Below are positions 1 to 12,701 of a stretch of 64,000 nt of DNA, piece after piece. Under the pieces are notes generated by a model. That model was not told the DNA's origin. It did not search any database and saw nothing but the letters and a program-made list of their open reading frames with translations. Positions within the stretch are counted from its first letter, which is position 1, and each line of letters starts with the position of its first letter. The stretch comes from Gonapodya sp. JEL0774 (Eukaryota > Monoblepharomycota > Monoblepharidomycetes > Monoblepharidales > Gonapodyaceae), in the NCBI GenBank assembly GCA_027604505.1, contig JADIIX010000032.1:1-64000 (forward strand), written 5' to 3'. The position numbers were made by a program, and so were the translations under genes.

Positions 1-745
1 ATTATACACAAGTCAGATAAAAGTACCGATGTGGGTCAGATAAAAGACTTAAGAGGGTCAGGAAAAAGCGTCACACGACATTTACATAGTAGTTTTTGGG
101 GAAGGGCGTTTACCCCTCATGTATACAAGAACCTCGAACCTCACGCCGCTGGACCCTCACCATTTCAGCCAAGGAAACAACAAACCCTGCGTGAATTATC
201 GTAGTTCAAACGCCGCTCAACAAAGAAGTGTGTCTGCAAAGGAGTGCCATACCAGCAAATCTTTTGTTTTCTGACTCTACTAGACTCACCACAAGTCGAA
301 AACGTGCGGCAGGATGACGAACAAGGCATGTCGATCGATTCAACGTGACCATAATCTTAAGCTTTTGCTCAAAAATCCACCGATTGGGCGGATCTTCAAA
401 AATTCCCCCTCAAATTGGAAAGTGGCCGATAAAAGATTCCGGTGGGAGCCTGACTGTGAGGCAGTCTCCCATCCCGACAGGAACTTTACTGAATCCCTAA
501 ATCTCCGCTCACTTAAAAAGTACTCGCATTCCATTCGACAACGTTGAGACTCAAACGCGGGGATCTTTGCCCATTTCGCTCGTGGCTTTGCTTCCTTCTT
601 GTTTGGTGGACAAAGTGAGCGTAGAGCCTTAGCCCTCTTCTTGTCATGATTCTCACGTCAGATCTGTCATGTGTCTCACCATCCAGTCATCGAAAGTCTC
701 ATCCATTTCTCACATAAGAGCTCTTTTGAACATTTGACCCTCGGA
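1..745. other. intergenic, no gene recognised
   Basis: Two overlapping small open frames on opposite strands lie around 314-547, but neither shows a recognisable domain or splice-consistent extension. The stretch directly upstream of 746 is presumably the 5' leader and promoter of the aldose epimerase gene. Confidence 0.5.
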
Positions 746-2073
746 ATGCGTGCGAACTACCACTTCACCACCGTCGCCGCTCTTGTGCTCACAACCGTCA
801 TCGCCGGCGTCCGGGCGAACAACGCTGACGAAAACGGTCTCTACTGGATCAAAACCGACAAAATTCAGCTCGCATTTATTCCATATGGTGCTGCGCTGAC
901 ACACTTTCTTATCAACGACAAGAATGGTATCCAGCGCGACATCGTGGCCGGTTTTGACAATGCTAGCTACTATGAGATCGACAAACAGCACAACTATTTC
1001 GGCGGAGTGCCAGGACGATATCTCAATCGCATCAAGAACAGCACTTTCTCCATCGACGGACAGGTCTACCATATCACACCGAACGACAATCCGACCCCCG
1101 AGGCACCAAACGGCGCCGATTCTCTTCACGGAGGCAAGCGAGGATGGGACTGGCGAAACTTCACTGTCGTGACCCACAACACTACTAGCATTACTTTCAG
1201 TCTCGTGGATCCCGACGGCCGTGAAGGGTTTCCTGGTGAAGTCGTCTCGTTTGTCACCTACTCGGTCTCCGATTACACTTGGGACTTCAAAATGGTGGCG
1301 CTGGCAACGACCAAGAAGACGCCGATCATGCTTTCAAGTCACGTGTACTGGAATCTGGACGGTTTCGCCAACACCAAAGTGAGTACCAAAGCGCATCGTT
1401 TCGACTTCGAGAGTTAACCGCTAGAACTGTGTTTGTCAACTCCAAGACCAATACCGCTTTGAATCACACCTTCCACATGCCATACAGTGGCCAGCGCGTC
1501 GCAGTTGATAACATCTTGATTCCAACCGGCGATATCTTGGCCAACAAACCAGGCTCCCCGAATGACTTTTGGACCAAGCCCAAGGAGATCGGTGCGAGCT
1601 TTTCTGACCCGGCTCTCAAGAACAATTGCGGATTAAACTGCACCGGATATGGTACGTTAATTTCTGGCGGAATTGTTTTCAAGGGGTCAAGCTTACCGAT
1701 TCCTTCCTTCACAGACAACTGTTGGCTCGTGACGCGCGAAAGTCCGTACGACTGGAAAGACAGCTACGTAGCGCGCTTGCAATCAGCATGGTCCGGTATC
1801 CAGGTTGACGTGTACTCGGATCAAGAGGCCATGCAAATGTACAGCTGCAACTTTCAGAACGGATCGGTGGCTCTCAAGAAGACCCAAGGCCTCTTCGACA
1901 ACCCACAGTTTCCTCGCACTATTCCCAAGTACGGATGCGTCGTTTTGGAAGTTCAGGATTGGATCGACGCTATCAACCACCCAGAGTGGGGTCGCCAGGG
2001 TAAACACATTTTCGGACCCGGCGATGACCCGTATGTTCTCCAGGGAAGCTACCGCTTCAGCGTGAACGCGTAG
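746..2073 (+). CDS. secreted aldose 1-epimerase (galactose mutarotase family)
   Basis: Exons 746-1378, 1447-1651 and 1715-2073 give 398 residues. The family interconverts alpha and beta anomers of aldoses. The protein shows NRI after GRYL near residue 94, His128 in SLHGG, His199 in SSHVYWNLDG and a Glu in VVLEVQDW, matching the two catalytic His and the Glu base of the family. A signal peptide (hydrophobic run about 8-21) implies secretion. I chose the Met at 746 because it starts that signal peptide; the frame is also open 25 codons further up. The first intron acceptor at 1446 restores the family segment TNTALNHTFHMPYSG; an AG at 1424 gives the wrong frame. The second intron (1652-1714, 63 nt) is a multiple of three, so retaining it would keep the frame. 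Confidence 0.88.
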
Positions 2074-2341
2074 AGGAAACCGTCGTAAATTATTAGTCGG
2101 CGAGATCTGTCTTGTGTAAATTCCAGTGAAAAAGACGTTTGGATTCTTGAAAGTTGTGTTTATGCAATAGCTCTTCCGTATCATGAACTCATCAGACTTC
2201 GTGGTGCTCTCCTCCACCAACAGACAACGGAAGTTGCTGTGCGAGTTGTACCTCTTCTCATGCGATGTAAGCGTGTGACAGACACGTTGGCATCCACCTA
2301 ACAACTAAGTACTACAATCTCCGTTTCGAAACGATCAACTC

Positions 2342-3480
2342 TTACTCAAAACAATCACTAAATTCCCAAGGCGCATTATCCACACCAGCCGCCTCCTTCG
2401 CTGCAGCATCCGCCACCTCATTCCACTCTCTCGGAATCCTCCATAATTCCACGTCCACGCCCGAATTCCTGGCGCTCTCGACCTGCCCCAAGAGCAACTC
2501 CCACAAGTCCCTGTTTTTGACGAGATCGCCGGTGCTGGTGCACCACTCGCGACGGACCCAGCTTCTGGCCCAGGATGTGGCACCCTCTACGACGTACTCT
2601 GAGTCTGTCGCGATGACGAGACGGCGGAAGCCTTCACTCCTCCAGTTCTTGAATCGCAACGCGGCAATCACAGCCCTGAGTTCAGCACGGTTGCTTGTTT
2701 GAAGAGTCCGGCCTGCCCCAAACACTCCAGTCATCTCCAGACGTCCCTTAACAACGTGAAACGAGTTGGGGCTCCGCCATCCACGTATCTTCCCATGCAC
2801 AAATGCCCACCCAGCGCGGGGGTTCATACCACCATTTCCAAGACACGCGCCGTCTGTGAACACGAGACATGTCTGAGAATCCGCCCTATGTGTGAGGCGG
2901 GCGACAGATTCTCCAACAGGCTTCCGGCCCTGGAAGAGCTCTGTTGGCGTCGCAGACTGAGGACTGGGGAAAAATTTGGAGGGAAAGATACGCCCTGTGC
3001 CTCGTGGGAGGTCCGAGACATTGAATTCCTGGGTGTCTTCACCGTCCTCGTCGTACACGGCGTATCCCGACACGACCATCTCAACGTTTGGCAGGTCCAA
3101 CTCGTGGCCGTTATTGCGGCTACTCCAGGTCGAAGACGATACGTACCCCGTCCGCGGGACTTGTCCACCCTGGGTTTGATACATGGTTGCGAACACTGTC
3201 TTCTGGCATTGCGAGTGGTGAAAGTGGGCGAACTGACCTGAAGATTATTGATGCGATCGGGATGTCCGCTGCGACCCTGTACTGCTCTCCACGAGCTTGC
3301 TGTCCAACTAAAATGGTTGTTCTCATCTTCCACCTCGTCGTATTCCATCTGCTCTTCATCGTCGTCCTCGCCATCAGAATACTCCATGAAGCTGAAATCC
3401 AACGAGCACTTGTAACACACTGGCAAGTAGTGTATTGCGCACACGAGCCGTCCATCGGGGAGTTCAGCGACGTCGCTCAT
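2342..3480 (-). CDS. RNase H-like domain protein
   Basis: Exons 3480-3238 and 3202-2342 (minus) give 367 residues. The C-terminal two thirds is an RNase H fold: TDGACLGNGG (first catalytic Asp), NRAELRA (Glu), ATDSEYV (Asp) and EWNEVADAAAKEA (last Asp). RNase H enzymes cut RNA in RNA:DNA hybrids. The N-terminal part has an acidic stretch (GEDDDEEQ). The whole RNase H domain lies in one exon. The only intron I infer (3203-3237, 35 nt) is short, but it joins the acidic exon to the domain frame without shift. It could also be an RNase H relic adopted from a retroelement, but no reverse transcriptase lies nearby. Confidence 0.72.
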
Positions 3481-4478
3481 TGGTTGATTCGTCTATGTTG
3501 GGACGATGAACGGAAGTGGGGGGATGGCGATGTTCAAATGTCATCCACCAATTCAACCCTTTGCACTTGATGATACATAATGTATACATAACTGCGAGGA
3601 ACGACACCAATGCACGTTTTGATGTGATTGCTTCTTAGGAAACGATTTGAGTTTGAATGGATTCAAATAGTCGACAAAGTCGGAAAGATCTTCTTCACCC
3701 CAACTTCATCGAAACACCACACACTGTGAAGCTCAGGCGGCACCGGCTCCTTCCGTGCTGCCTCCACTTGATTTGCGCCTTAGAACCCAGCACGTAATTC
3801 TGGGAATATCGGGCAAAGAGCGGGCTGCGGGCTGGGCTCTATTGGAGGCTCAAGTGCGGGTGTACCGCAGAGCTTTATTAGCCGAGTCGAAACATCTGCA
3901 TCGTCGCAACAGCCGTGCTGCGCTGCATTCATGAATCTGGACGGAACGACACGCCCCGTTTTCCGTGGTGATAGTCTGTACAAGGTCGAGGGACCCAATC
4001 TCCAGGATCATACACAGTGAAGCTTTTTATTGGCGGAATATTAAATCGGATTGGGTGTGCGGTGTGAAGGTAAGAGTTTCGGTAGCGGGTAAACTTTACT
4101 CGACATAACTGCAACTTTGGAACCTCGACAGATCACTTCTCAATCCAACGATCCCTTTGATGCCTTGTCGTCCTGTACTTCTAGCTCACACGATCCAGAT
4201 GGCGGATAAGGGCGAGCCGAACGGTATCGGGGCGATGGGACTGTGGCTCTACTTCGTCTTGTAGTTCATCCCCAAAGCCAGTGTACTGCTGGGATATCTG
4301 ATGGCGCAACTTTCAATACACATAGGCGAAAGGGACTCGAGAATCCTTGCGACCTCGATCGTGCGAAGCTATTGGATGTTTGCTTAGGTTGTCACTCGCC
4401 TTCGCGGATCACCTTGAAGTACTTAGAGTAGATACCTCTCCAACTTATGGTATTTGAATACCTCAATCTATTAGCACC
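3481..4478. other. intergenic, no gene recognised
   Basis: About 1 kb between the divergent RNase H-like and 7TM genes. Only short overlapping frames without motifs are present. It should hold both promoters. Confidence 0.5.
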
Positions 4479-5987
4479 ATGACCTCTCTTCCCCTCCCTC
4501 CTGAAGTAGTCGAGTTCCGGCGCAATGCCTTTATTGGTTATACCACAGCATCACTTCTGTCGGTCCTCGGCGATCTGGCGATACTCGTATTCTTGGGGCT
4601 GGCGTACAGGTGAGAGGTGCTCTCGAGGACTCTGATACATCGGATACAAAAGAACTCTTTACTCACGTTCATGTCCACGCTACGACACTCTAGGGCACAA
4701 CCTTCACTCTTACGTCCCACACACCTCAAACTCCTCCTCTTCCTCGTAACAGCGAACATGGTCGGCATGATTGGGCACATTGGCATTTTTGGTGCTGAAC
4801 CTGACAGCTTTTATTGCAGGTATACAATCCTTGCGTGCACCTTACGCCCAGCCTGGCTGCAACCTCTCCCCATTGAATACAGCTTCACAGGCTTCCTTGT
4901 ACTCGGTGGGATGTGTGGCGACTTTACCAGCGCACTCGTCATCGTGTGGGTTCTGTATCAGTCGCTGGTCCTATTTCGGCCCCCATTCACGCGGAGACAG
5001 GAAATTGGACTGTTTGCGTTCTTAATTGGGTTCGTTACCACGTGGTGTGGGCTGTCAATTGGACAGTGAGTCTTAGGTTTTGTTCTGTAAGGAGCTCAGT
5101 CACAGAGTAGTGGGTTTGGGAACTGCCAGGATGGGAATGAACCCGACGACTTATGCGTGCTGGTTCAGGAATCCCCGCTCAATTCAAGTCTTCATCGCCA
5201 ACATCGGAACCATCGTCAACGTGCTCCTCACCTTCCTATTCGTCATCATCACACTGTGGCAGTTATGGAGGGGGGCCTTCAAGAAAGAGGCACACCAGGT
5301 AAAGCGACATTCCCAGGCGCAGCCAATGGATAGGACTGTGGAGCTTGTGTCCCGCAGGATCATCTTGGTGAGTGGTGGATTGACCGTTATGTCTTAGCAA
5401 AACTCGAATCGGAAGGATGCACAACAGTATCCATGTGTCACTCTCGTCGTCGGTGGTATGGGATTCATTCAAAACATGTTCCCGAGCAGCGATCTTGCCC
5501 AATTCCTCGGTCGTGAGTGGAACTGCTGAATGATCCTTGTACCACAGTCTGAATGGCACTTCGATGTCCACCCTCCTCAGAATACATCATACTCCTCTCC
5601 GGCGTGCTCCACGGCCTCATTTTCTTTTTTGCAGACCCGAGCATGACGCTCATGAAACCTAAAGTCATTCATGCTCTCAGAATGGAGGGGAATCCCCAAA
5701 TTGACACTGAAGGCGCTGGGTCAACGGGAAGGAGGATTTTGGGGTCAAACAGCACACAACCAAGCAGTTCGGGCGGTAATTCGAACGCACGACCAAGCAT
5801 CTCGGGAGTTTCGGGAGGGAGGGGATCAATTTCTGTCCCCCTGGTGCAGACGCGGGGCAGAGACGGTGGGAGCTCTGTATCTCCGGAAAAAGCGGTAATG
5901 GAGGCGACAGCTATGAGTGCGAGAGTTGACAAGAGTGTAGACATGGGTTCGCCGGTAGAAGGCGTCGAAAATGTAGGCGAGCCATAA
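4479..5987 (+). CDS. seven-transmembrane receptor-like protein (Git3/cAMP-receptor-like)
   Basis: Six exons (4479-4609, 4694-4819, 4883-5065, 5130-5367, 5428-5512, 5581-5987) sum to 1170 nt, 389 residues. The spliced protein shows seven hydrophobic segments, for example TASLLSVLGDLAILVFLGLA, LLLFLVTANMVGMIGHIGIF, a segment with ALVIVWVLYQSL, LFAFLIGFVTTWCGL, VNVLLTFLFVIITLW, CVTLVVGGMGFIQ and YIILLSGVLHGLIFFF. A Ser/Gly-rich cytoplasmic tail of about 110 residues follows. The order and the long tail fit fungal Git3/cAR-like receptors that sense nutrients through G proteins; no ligand can be read from sequence. The phases of all five introns agree. It could belong to another fungal 7TM class. 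Confidence 0.75.
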
Positions 5988-8206
5988 GAGAACCCTCGTC
6001 GCAGTTGATAGCAATATGTGTATCCGGCGGTTTCTTTTAGTGAGAGTCTTGTAGCGACGAGTACTGAATAGTTCACGCTTGGACGAAAGTGACTAAAATA
6101 TACATTGCATTGTGTCCAATGAGATACAAAGTCCATGTTTAATTCACACTACCGTCTCCCCCCGTGACCTTGATGACAAGTTTGGCATTGTTCACGCTTT
6201 TGTGATATGTATGATGAAACTGAACAATCTTTTGTCCTGTTGATCCATTTGGGGTGTCTCTTCAAATCCCATCCGAGATAAGCTCACGCCTGGCGTCCCT
6301 AGCAGGGTAACGTTCGAGCAGAAACACTGGATTTGAAACAGACCGGTTCCAGCACCAAAAGGTGCGGACGGCACCCCACTATTTGCGTTTTTGAGTCTCG
6401 GAGCAAGAGCTCTTGAACTGAGTGAAAATCCCGATTTAGCGCACATGATCGGGTTCAGTCGTATTTGCACAGTTGATCGATCAACCTGCCAGGTCGCACT
6501 ACCACACACCAAGATGCCACCGTGTAAGCACAGTCACACCTCGCCCACTGAATGTGCTCTAAATCGGGATACACTCGAACAAGCGCAACTGAAGACCAAA
6601 GAGCCGGCGTTATAGATGGTTTGATAGAGCGCCCAGAGCATGGTGCGGTCCTGGTGTAATGAGAAGAAATCATCGAAGAACTCCATGGCGAGTATTTGTT
6701 GAAATTCCGAGGCATTTCAGTTCACCAACACCTCAAAGTCGCATTTCACTTGATCACTGCACTCGTGAAGATAGTGGTTGACAATACTCTAGTGTGTAAC
6801 CATTAATCCTCGGTCACCCGTGTCCGCTTTCAAAGCGATCTGAACGCAACAAGTTTGTAAGTGGGTGTGGTTGAACAATGAGAAAACGCAACACTTGAGT
6901 AGCAGAAACCACATTTCCTAGATTCAGACCAACTGTATTATACACGGTTACGGTTCGGATAGAAGTAGCTCCTCTCGTACTTTTTCGGGCATGTTCGATG
7001 ATCAAAGCTGTTGACAGATTCGACACTACCACCGGGAAATTCTCCCCCGAAGCACCTGGGCACTTAAGGCAGAGACGGGCTTTGAACAATCCGACATTAG
7101 AATAAGACAATTGATACAAAGGGTCAAGACACCAAGTGACGCCTTGAGATTCTGAATCGGTCAGGTGTCTGCTTGTATGCAGTATCACAATGGAGTGGAG
7201 CGCTCATCTGGTGACAATAATCCCGCAGACAAAGGCTTTCACTAGCGAGTATCGTATGCTGTCAAGTCCCACACATCGTGGGACGTAGTTTCATTCCTTG
7301 TGTAGATAGAAATTGTTGCGAGAACAATGTGTTGCTGTCCTTCGCTTTTACCCCACTGTCCTAATATAATCCTTACGTCCTCTAACCTTCTTGTGGTACA
7401 CTGCGAGTTGAGTATCCGTTCGCTTCCTCCCACGAGCCTATTCCTCAAATGATTCGAGTACAAGTCCGGAAGGAAGTTTATATCAGGTAGATATCACTTG
7501 ATAGCCCTCTTCATTTGTCAAAAGTCGCTTTTTCGAAGTCTAAATTCTCCTTGGAGTACATTTCGGCTGACAGTCTCTCGCAGATTCTATTATTTTCACC
7601 TCATTTATCGCCTTCATTCGAGGTCCTGAAACTCTGCACCTTACTGTAGAATACCCGTACAGTGAGTGGTGCTAATGATCTCCGCGGTAATCGTCACAGT
7701 CAGCTCAGTCGAATGTGCTTGCGACGCTGTGGAGTTGGTGCTCCATAATGCTGGGTCACGATAGACATTAGTAGACGGAGTCGAAGTCTCCAATGCCCGT
7801 CTCCGACGGAATATTACGTACACTTCTCTTCCTCGGGTTCTTCCAGTGCACGGGTGACGATTGTGGTTTCGTTTCGGCAAGAGCAAGATTCATGAATGCG
7901 CTGCTGACTCTTATACCCAATCAATCTGCTCAGAGATTCGAGCAAGCTGCCTCCATCTTTTTCCTCTTTTGAGCAAGAACTTCTGCGTATTGCGCACACG
8001 AAAAGGATAGGTGTCAATGATGTTTCCCAGCTCCTCTCCGGGCTCAACCGGGATATTACCCTGCTCTCCGGGAAAGTAATCGTGCCTCGAACTGTCCCGA
8101 CCCATTCACCGGTTATCCTCCATCCGTTATATAAAACGATGAATTTCTTGATTCTTTCCACCAGCAATCTTTCAGTTTTCCATTCTCTTTCAGCCAACTC
8201 CCCATC
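5988..8206. other. gene-poor interval, no gene recognised
   Basis: About 2.2 kb with only scattered short frames on both strands (longest about 150 codons, overlapping the 3' end of the receptor gene or antisense to the start of the VOC gene). I found no conserved domain, no terminal repeats and no splice-consistent exon chain. The last 100 bases should hold the promoter of the VOC gene. Confidence 0.5.
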
Positions 8207-9029
8207 ATGTCGGTCAGACACCTCACACCCCCTCCCGCGGTTCCCCGCAAGCTCCCGAACATTGAATTGTCTCACCTAGGCCTCCACGTCACCGACATGG
8301 ACAAACAACTGAAGTTCTACACGGAGGTTCGTTGACCTCGACCTTTCCCTCGTTCATCCAGTCTGATGAACGAGATGTTCGGTGTTTCCTCCAAATTAGG
8401 TGATGGGATTCTATGTTATGGACTACGGTGTCGTCGGACACCCCACTCTCGGCGAAAACAAGGTCGCCTTCCTCTCCCGTGACCCCAAGGAGCACCACCA
8501 ATTGGCTCTCTTTGACAAACGCCCCGAAGACGTGAACTTCAATGTTATCCAGCAGATTTCCTTCAGCTGCGGGAGCGTCGAGGGAGTGAAGGAAGCGGCG
8601 TCGCTGGCACTGAAGAACGGAGCGAGCCAGCCCATGCCAATGAGTCACGGACACAGTGAGTTTGGCGGAAATGAAAACTTCGCTTGCGATTAGACTCTCA
8701 CTCTTGCTCCTGCACATCCATCTGGCTAATGAATAGCCATTTCTTGCTACCTCATGGATCCCGAGGGAAATCGTCTTGAACTCTACTCCGACCAGGACTG
8801 GTAAGAGACTCATCTGTTGTACCCCGTCAGTGATTCACCCGAACTGACAATGTTTAACTGTATCCAAAGGTATGTTCCCCAGCCCTACGTCACATTCATC
8901 CCCGACTTCTTTGATGTTGACCCCGAGGAACTGAGGAAGCGAGTGTACGACGAGGCTTCCAAGAAGCCCGGATTTGTTCCCACGCGCGCAGAGTACCACG
9001 AAATTATGAGGAAGAAGATGGGACTGTAG
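8207..9029 (+). CDS. VOC-superfamily metalloenzyme (glyoxalase / extradiol dioxygenase fold)
   Basis: Exons 8207-8326, 8400-8655, 8737-8800 and 8870-9029 sum to 600 nt, 199 residues. The paired beta-alpha-beta-beta-beta modules carry likely metal ligands His23 (ELSHLGLHVTD), His73 (HHQLALF) and Glu140 (DPEGNRLELYSD), the His-His-Glu set of type I extradiol dioxygenases and glyoxalase I relatives. The C-terminus (IPDFFDVDPEELRKRV) is longer than the bare fold. No signal peptide is seen, so a cytosolic enzyme is likely. The substrate cannot be read. All three intron phases agree. Confidence 0.82.
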
Positions 9030-9928
9030 AGAGGTTTAACTATCATTATATCTGCCTTGGAAGTTATTATTCGCATTACACTACATATCAAGCCGATTTT
9101 GACCGCCCCTCCATCAGTGTTCTTTGTAGTTCCAAGGTCCGAGAGCAGCTACTTCTCAAGGAGATCGTCCGGACACGGTGGTGGACAGTGAACTTTGATT
9201 TGTCTGTACCGCAAGATGTCATTTTACTATGAAGCACTGGATCTTCGCGATATAGAAAGTTGAGGCGTTCCGTCAAGGGAGTCCATGCCTACGGAACATG
9301 TACGCACATGTGCATTACACGCTCCAAGCGATACTCGTAATTCATTTGAGCAATTTTAGCGGGACCTGTTTTCTCTTTCTCCAAGTGGGCGGCCGACGAC
9401 AGTCTGGCGCAAAAGTAACAGCTCCGGTACGCAGAGCGGACTACTATGTTGTTCCGGTCATATATTTCTCTATTCAGCACACATGCGGTACTGGAGAGAC
9501 AATCCTGCTCATCTGTTGACGACTTTCAGATATTGCAAAGGGAGATCAAAGGGAGAGCACGGAGTGCAAGCACAACGGATGAACGATGAAAGGTCCCCTT
9601 ACTATCACTTTCATTGAAGCGTCTAGAATATTGAGAGTATTCATTAGTGCATCCGCACACATATGTCGACAACAGTTTTGATCCCGTGGTTGCTGCGGAC
9701 AAGCTGGTTTGGAATGTGAATTCCCGGACCCGACCGGTTGCATTACTTCCCCTTACGCTCACCCATAAAATGGATTCCCCTACTAATCCATTGATCGTTT
9801 CCTTCTACTGCAAGGTATTTTCCCACGCTGGCCTAAGAGATTCCTCCCATTCGCTTCCCATCCGACCCCTGATACATCTCGCACGTTCGAAGCCAGGCTC
9901 TCTTCATATTCCTCCATAGATCGCAGAA
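9030..9928. other. intergenic, no gene recognised
   Basis: Short overlapping frames on both strands without domain similarity. It should include the 3' region of the VOC gene and the promoter of the hydrolase. Confidence 0.5.
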
Positions 9929-12556
9929 ATGACTGGCCCCCTCCTTCCGTACAAGCAAGCCCACCTCCCAACCCCGGTGGTCCCAGGGGCAAATGCCATC
10001 TACAAACAGCTCCGTGTTGGGGACATGGTCATCGACAAGAACTTGGATATTGTGATTCCTCGCCTCGGTGGGACGGATGTATGCCGCTGTGATGTATTTC
10101 GACCTGCGGATACGCTTGAGGGAAAGAAATATCCTATCATTATGACGGCGGGACCTTGTGAGTGCGATTTCTTTTTGGAACTTGTAATAGTGATGCTGAA
10201 CTGCTCTATTATGGCGGTGATAATTGGTGTCACCTAGATGGAAAGGGTGAGATACAGCTCACTCGCTTTCCGTACTCTTACGAGCGGGAATTGAGCTCGT
10301 GAAACACTCTCCCTTTCTTCCCTCTCCAGATATTCCGTACAAGGAGTTTGCTCTGCACTCATTTGAGCAAATTGAGGAGGGACAGAAGAGCGAGTTTAGC
10401 AGCTGGGAAACACCGGAACCGACTTTTTGGACGACGAAGGGGTAAATGAAATGGAGCCGTTTACTCCTTTTCGGTGATTTGAGCCAGTTTTGTGAACGCA
10501 CTTCTAGGTATATCGTAATTCGTGTTGACGAACAGGGAACTGGTCAATCGTGGGTTCTGTTTGATCGCTGTTTGTCGCCTGATCCCTCCTCAGAAATTGA
10601 TTTCCCCATTTCAAAGTCCTGGTCACCTGGATACCATGTCCGAGCAAACGGCCGTCAACTTTTTCTACGCCATTGAATGGGCTGCTGAGCAATCGTGGTC
10701 TTCTGGCAAAGTCGGGCTCCTTGGGATTTCCTGTGAGACCGTGTCCCATTGTTTTTCGTTATCAACCTTTTCTAAATTAGATCCTATCACTTGCTGCCAT
10801 GAAGACTACGGTGGAAGCCAGTGGAGAGTCGCGGCGCGGAAGCCTAAGGGCCTCGCTGCCATCATCCCTTGGGAGGGCATGAGCGATTTCTACCGTGACA
10901 GGGTACGACACGGAGGCATTTTTGCCAACGGAGTGAGTTGCTTTTTCGGGTCCTTTGGCGATCGCTGTCAGAGCTCAACCGTGCTGCCTCACTAGTTCGT
11001 CAAAATCTGGCAAGACTTCCAGATATTTAAGAATCAATATGGTTCGCCCTTCAGGCCCGCTGCGGCAGTGCAGAGATTCACTGGAAATGCCGCTCGGCAC
11101 CCCAACGTCGAAGGCATCCTTACAGAAGAGCAACTCAAGGAGAACCGTGAAGACCAAACGATTGACAATGTCAAGTATCCGTTCCTGGACGACGCGTATC
11201 ACCAAAGCCGTGATTACGATATGGCAAATATCGACGTACCGCTTCTTTCCGTGGGCAATTGGTACGTATCTGTGGCACTTTTCTTTTGAGATGAATGAGA
11301 CGAATGTCCTAACACTCTCAACTCTCCAGGGGAGGAATCACACTGCACCTTCGAGGAAATGTCCAGGGATACATGCGAGCAGGCTCTAAGAATAAGTGGT
11401 TGTGGTTTGTTACTGGCCGTCACGACCTTCCATTCTACTACAAGGAGTGGGTCGAACTTCAGGTGAAGCCCCTCTGCCAGTTCACTATAATCAACTTTCG
11501 TACCGAGTTTACCAACAGCTTTCTTTTGGCAGCTCTCATTTTTTAACGCATGGCTGAAGGACGAAGACTCCATGGGCTGGAAGGAGGGGCCGAACGTCAA
11601 GATTCCGGCCATCAATTACTGCAGTAAGTCCACCGCCGTCTATGCCTGGTGCACTCTTGAATTTTTGTTCTCACACTGTCTTGTAGTTCGAAAGGGTGCG
11701 CCTAAGTTCAATGACCCAGAGGGAGATAGAGCATTCCCACGCGGGGTGGCGGCCGAATGGCCCTTGCCGAACACCAAGTACGTCTCGTATGCCCTTACTG
11801 GTGACCGCACCATGGTACCCTCAGAGGGCTCTGTAATTAAGCCGGACCAATTCAAGTACGCTGGTTTGACTGGAGACGAAATCCGCTTCACGGTGAAGTT
11901 TGACAGCGAGACGGAGATCATGGGACATCCACTTTTGAGACTGGCGGTCAGTGTAGAGGCGGATGCAACCGGGAAGACTCCCAAGGACATGGACGTTTTT
12001 GTGACTTTGAGACACTTTGATGCGGAAGGCAAGGAAATTTTCTACACTGGTAAGCGCATATTCCTTCACCAGGGATACTCAGGCGTCTGTGATCTTTCTG
12101 ACTACTTTGGTGTCAAAAGGTACTGCTGGAGACCCATGCCCCATCGTCAAGGGATGGCAGCGCATTTCGCTTCGGAAGCACTACGGTATCGGCAAGGACC
12201 AAGTGCCCATCCGAAAATACCTTCGATCTGATGTTCAACTTCTCGAGGCCGGCGAAATACACATGGTCGATATTGAAATCTGGCCCACGTCGGTGGTGAG
12301 TTTCTAACCGTTGTTCGGGTCGTGTCGTTCGAACTGATGCGGAAATTCTGTTTGGGCAAATATCGTATCCCCTCAGGTTATCCCTGCCGGAAACTCTCTG
12401 ATCGTTGAAATTGGCCCCAAGGATCAACAAGGAGGTACTATTTTCCGTCACGATGATCCCCAGGACAGGAACTTCGAGGTGTTTGGAGGTGTTAACGTGG
12501 TGCACGTTGGGGGCGAGCACAAAAGCGAAATCATATTGCCCATTATTCCCAAATAA
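9929..12556 (+). CDS. CocE/NonD-family serine hydrolase (X-Pro dipeptidyl-peptidase S15-like)
   Basis: Twelve exons (9929-10157, 10238-10246, 10330-10441, 10508-10549, 10617-10732, 10805-10932, 10996-11261, 11330-11462, 11533-11623, 11687-12049, 12120-12295, 12377-12556) total 1845 nt, 614 residues. The N-terminal part is an alpha/beta hydrolase: YPIIMTAGPYGKD, VDEQGTGQSPG and the nucleophile elbow GISYYGG. The C-terminal part is the jelly-roll domain of this family (GDEIRFTVKF, RHFDAEGKEIFYTG, IFRHDDPQDRNFEV). Family members hydrolyse esters or amides, cocaine esterase and Xaa-Pro peptidases being the named examples. Exon 2 is only 9 nt and completes the YGKD motif. No secretion signal is seen. 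Confidence 0.86.
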
Positions 12557-12701
12557 CTTGATGATAAAGTACATGTATATATATATAATCAATTGGAATT
12601 TGCACTGACAAATCCTCCGCGAGGCGATAACGTTGTTTTCAGGTCGGCGTTGGGTTGGCGGCTGTTGCAGTCCTCCGATTGCAGACACATCCTTTTAATG
12701 C

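Noticed and set aside
710-1177. 155-codon minus-strand frame opposite the aldose epimerase
   Set aside because: Antisense shadow of a gene with clear catalytic motifs and signal peptide; no domain of its own.
12570-12592. Short TA-rich microsatellite after the CocE-type gene
   Set aside because: Ordinary AT-rich 3' flank; too short to be of interest.
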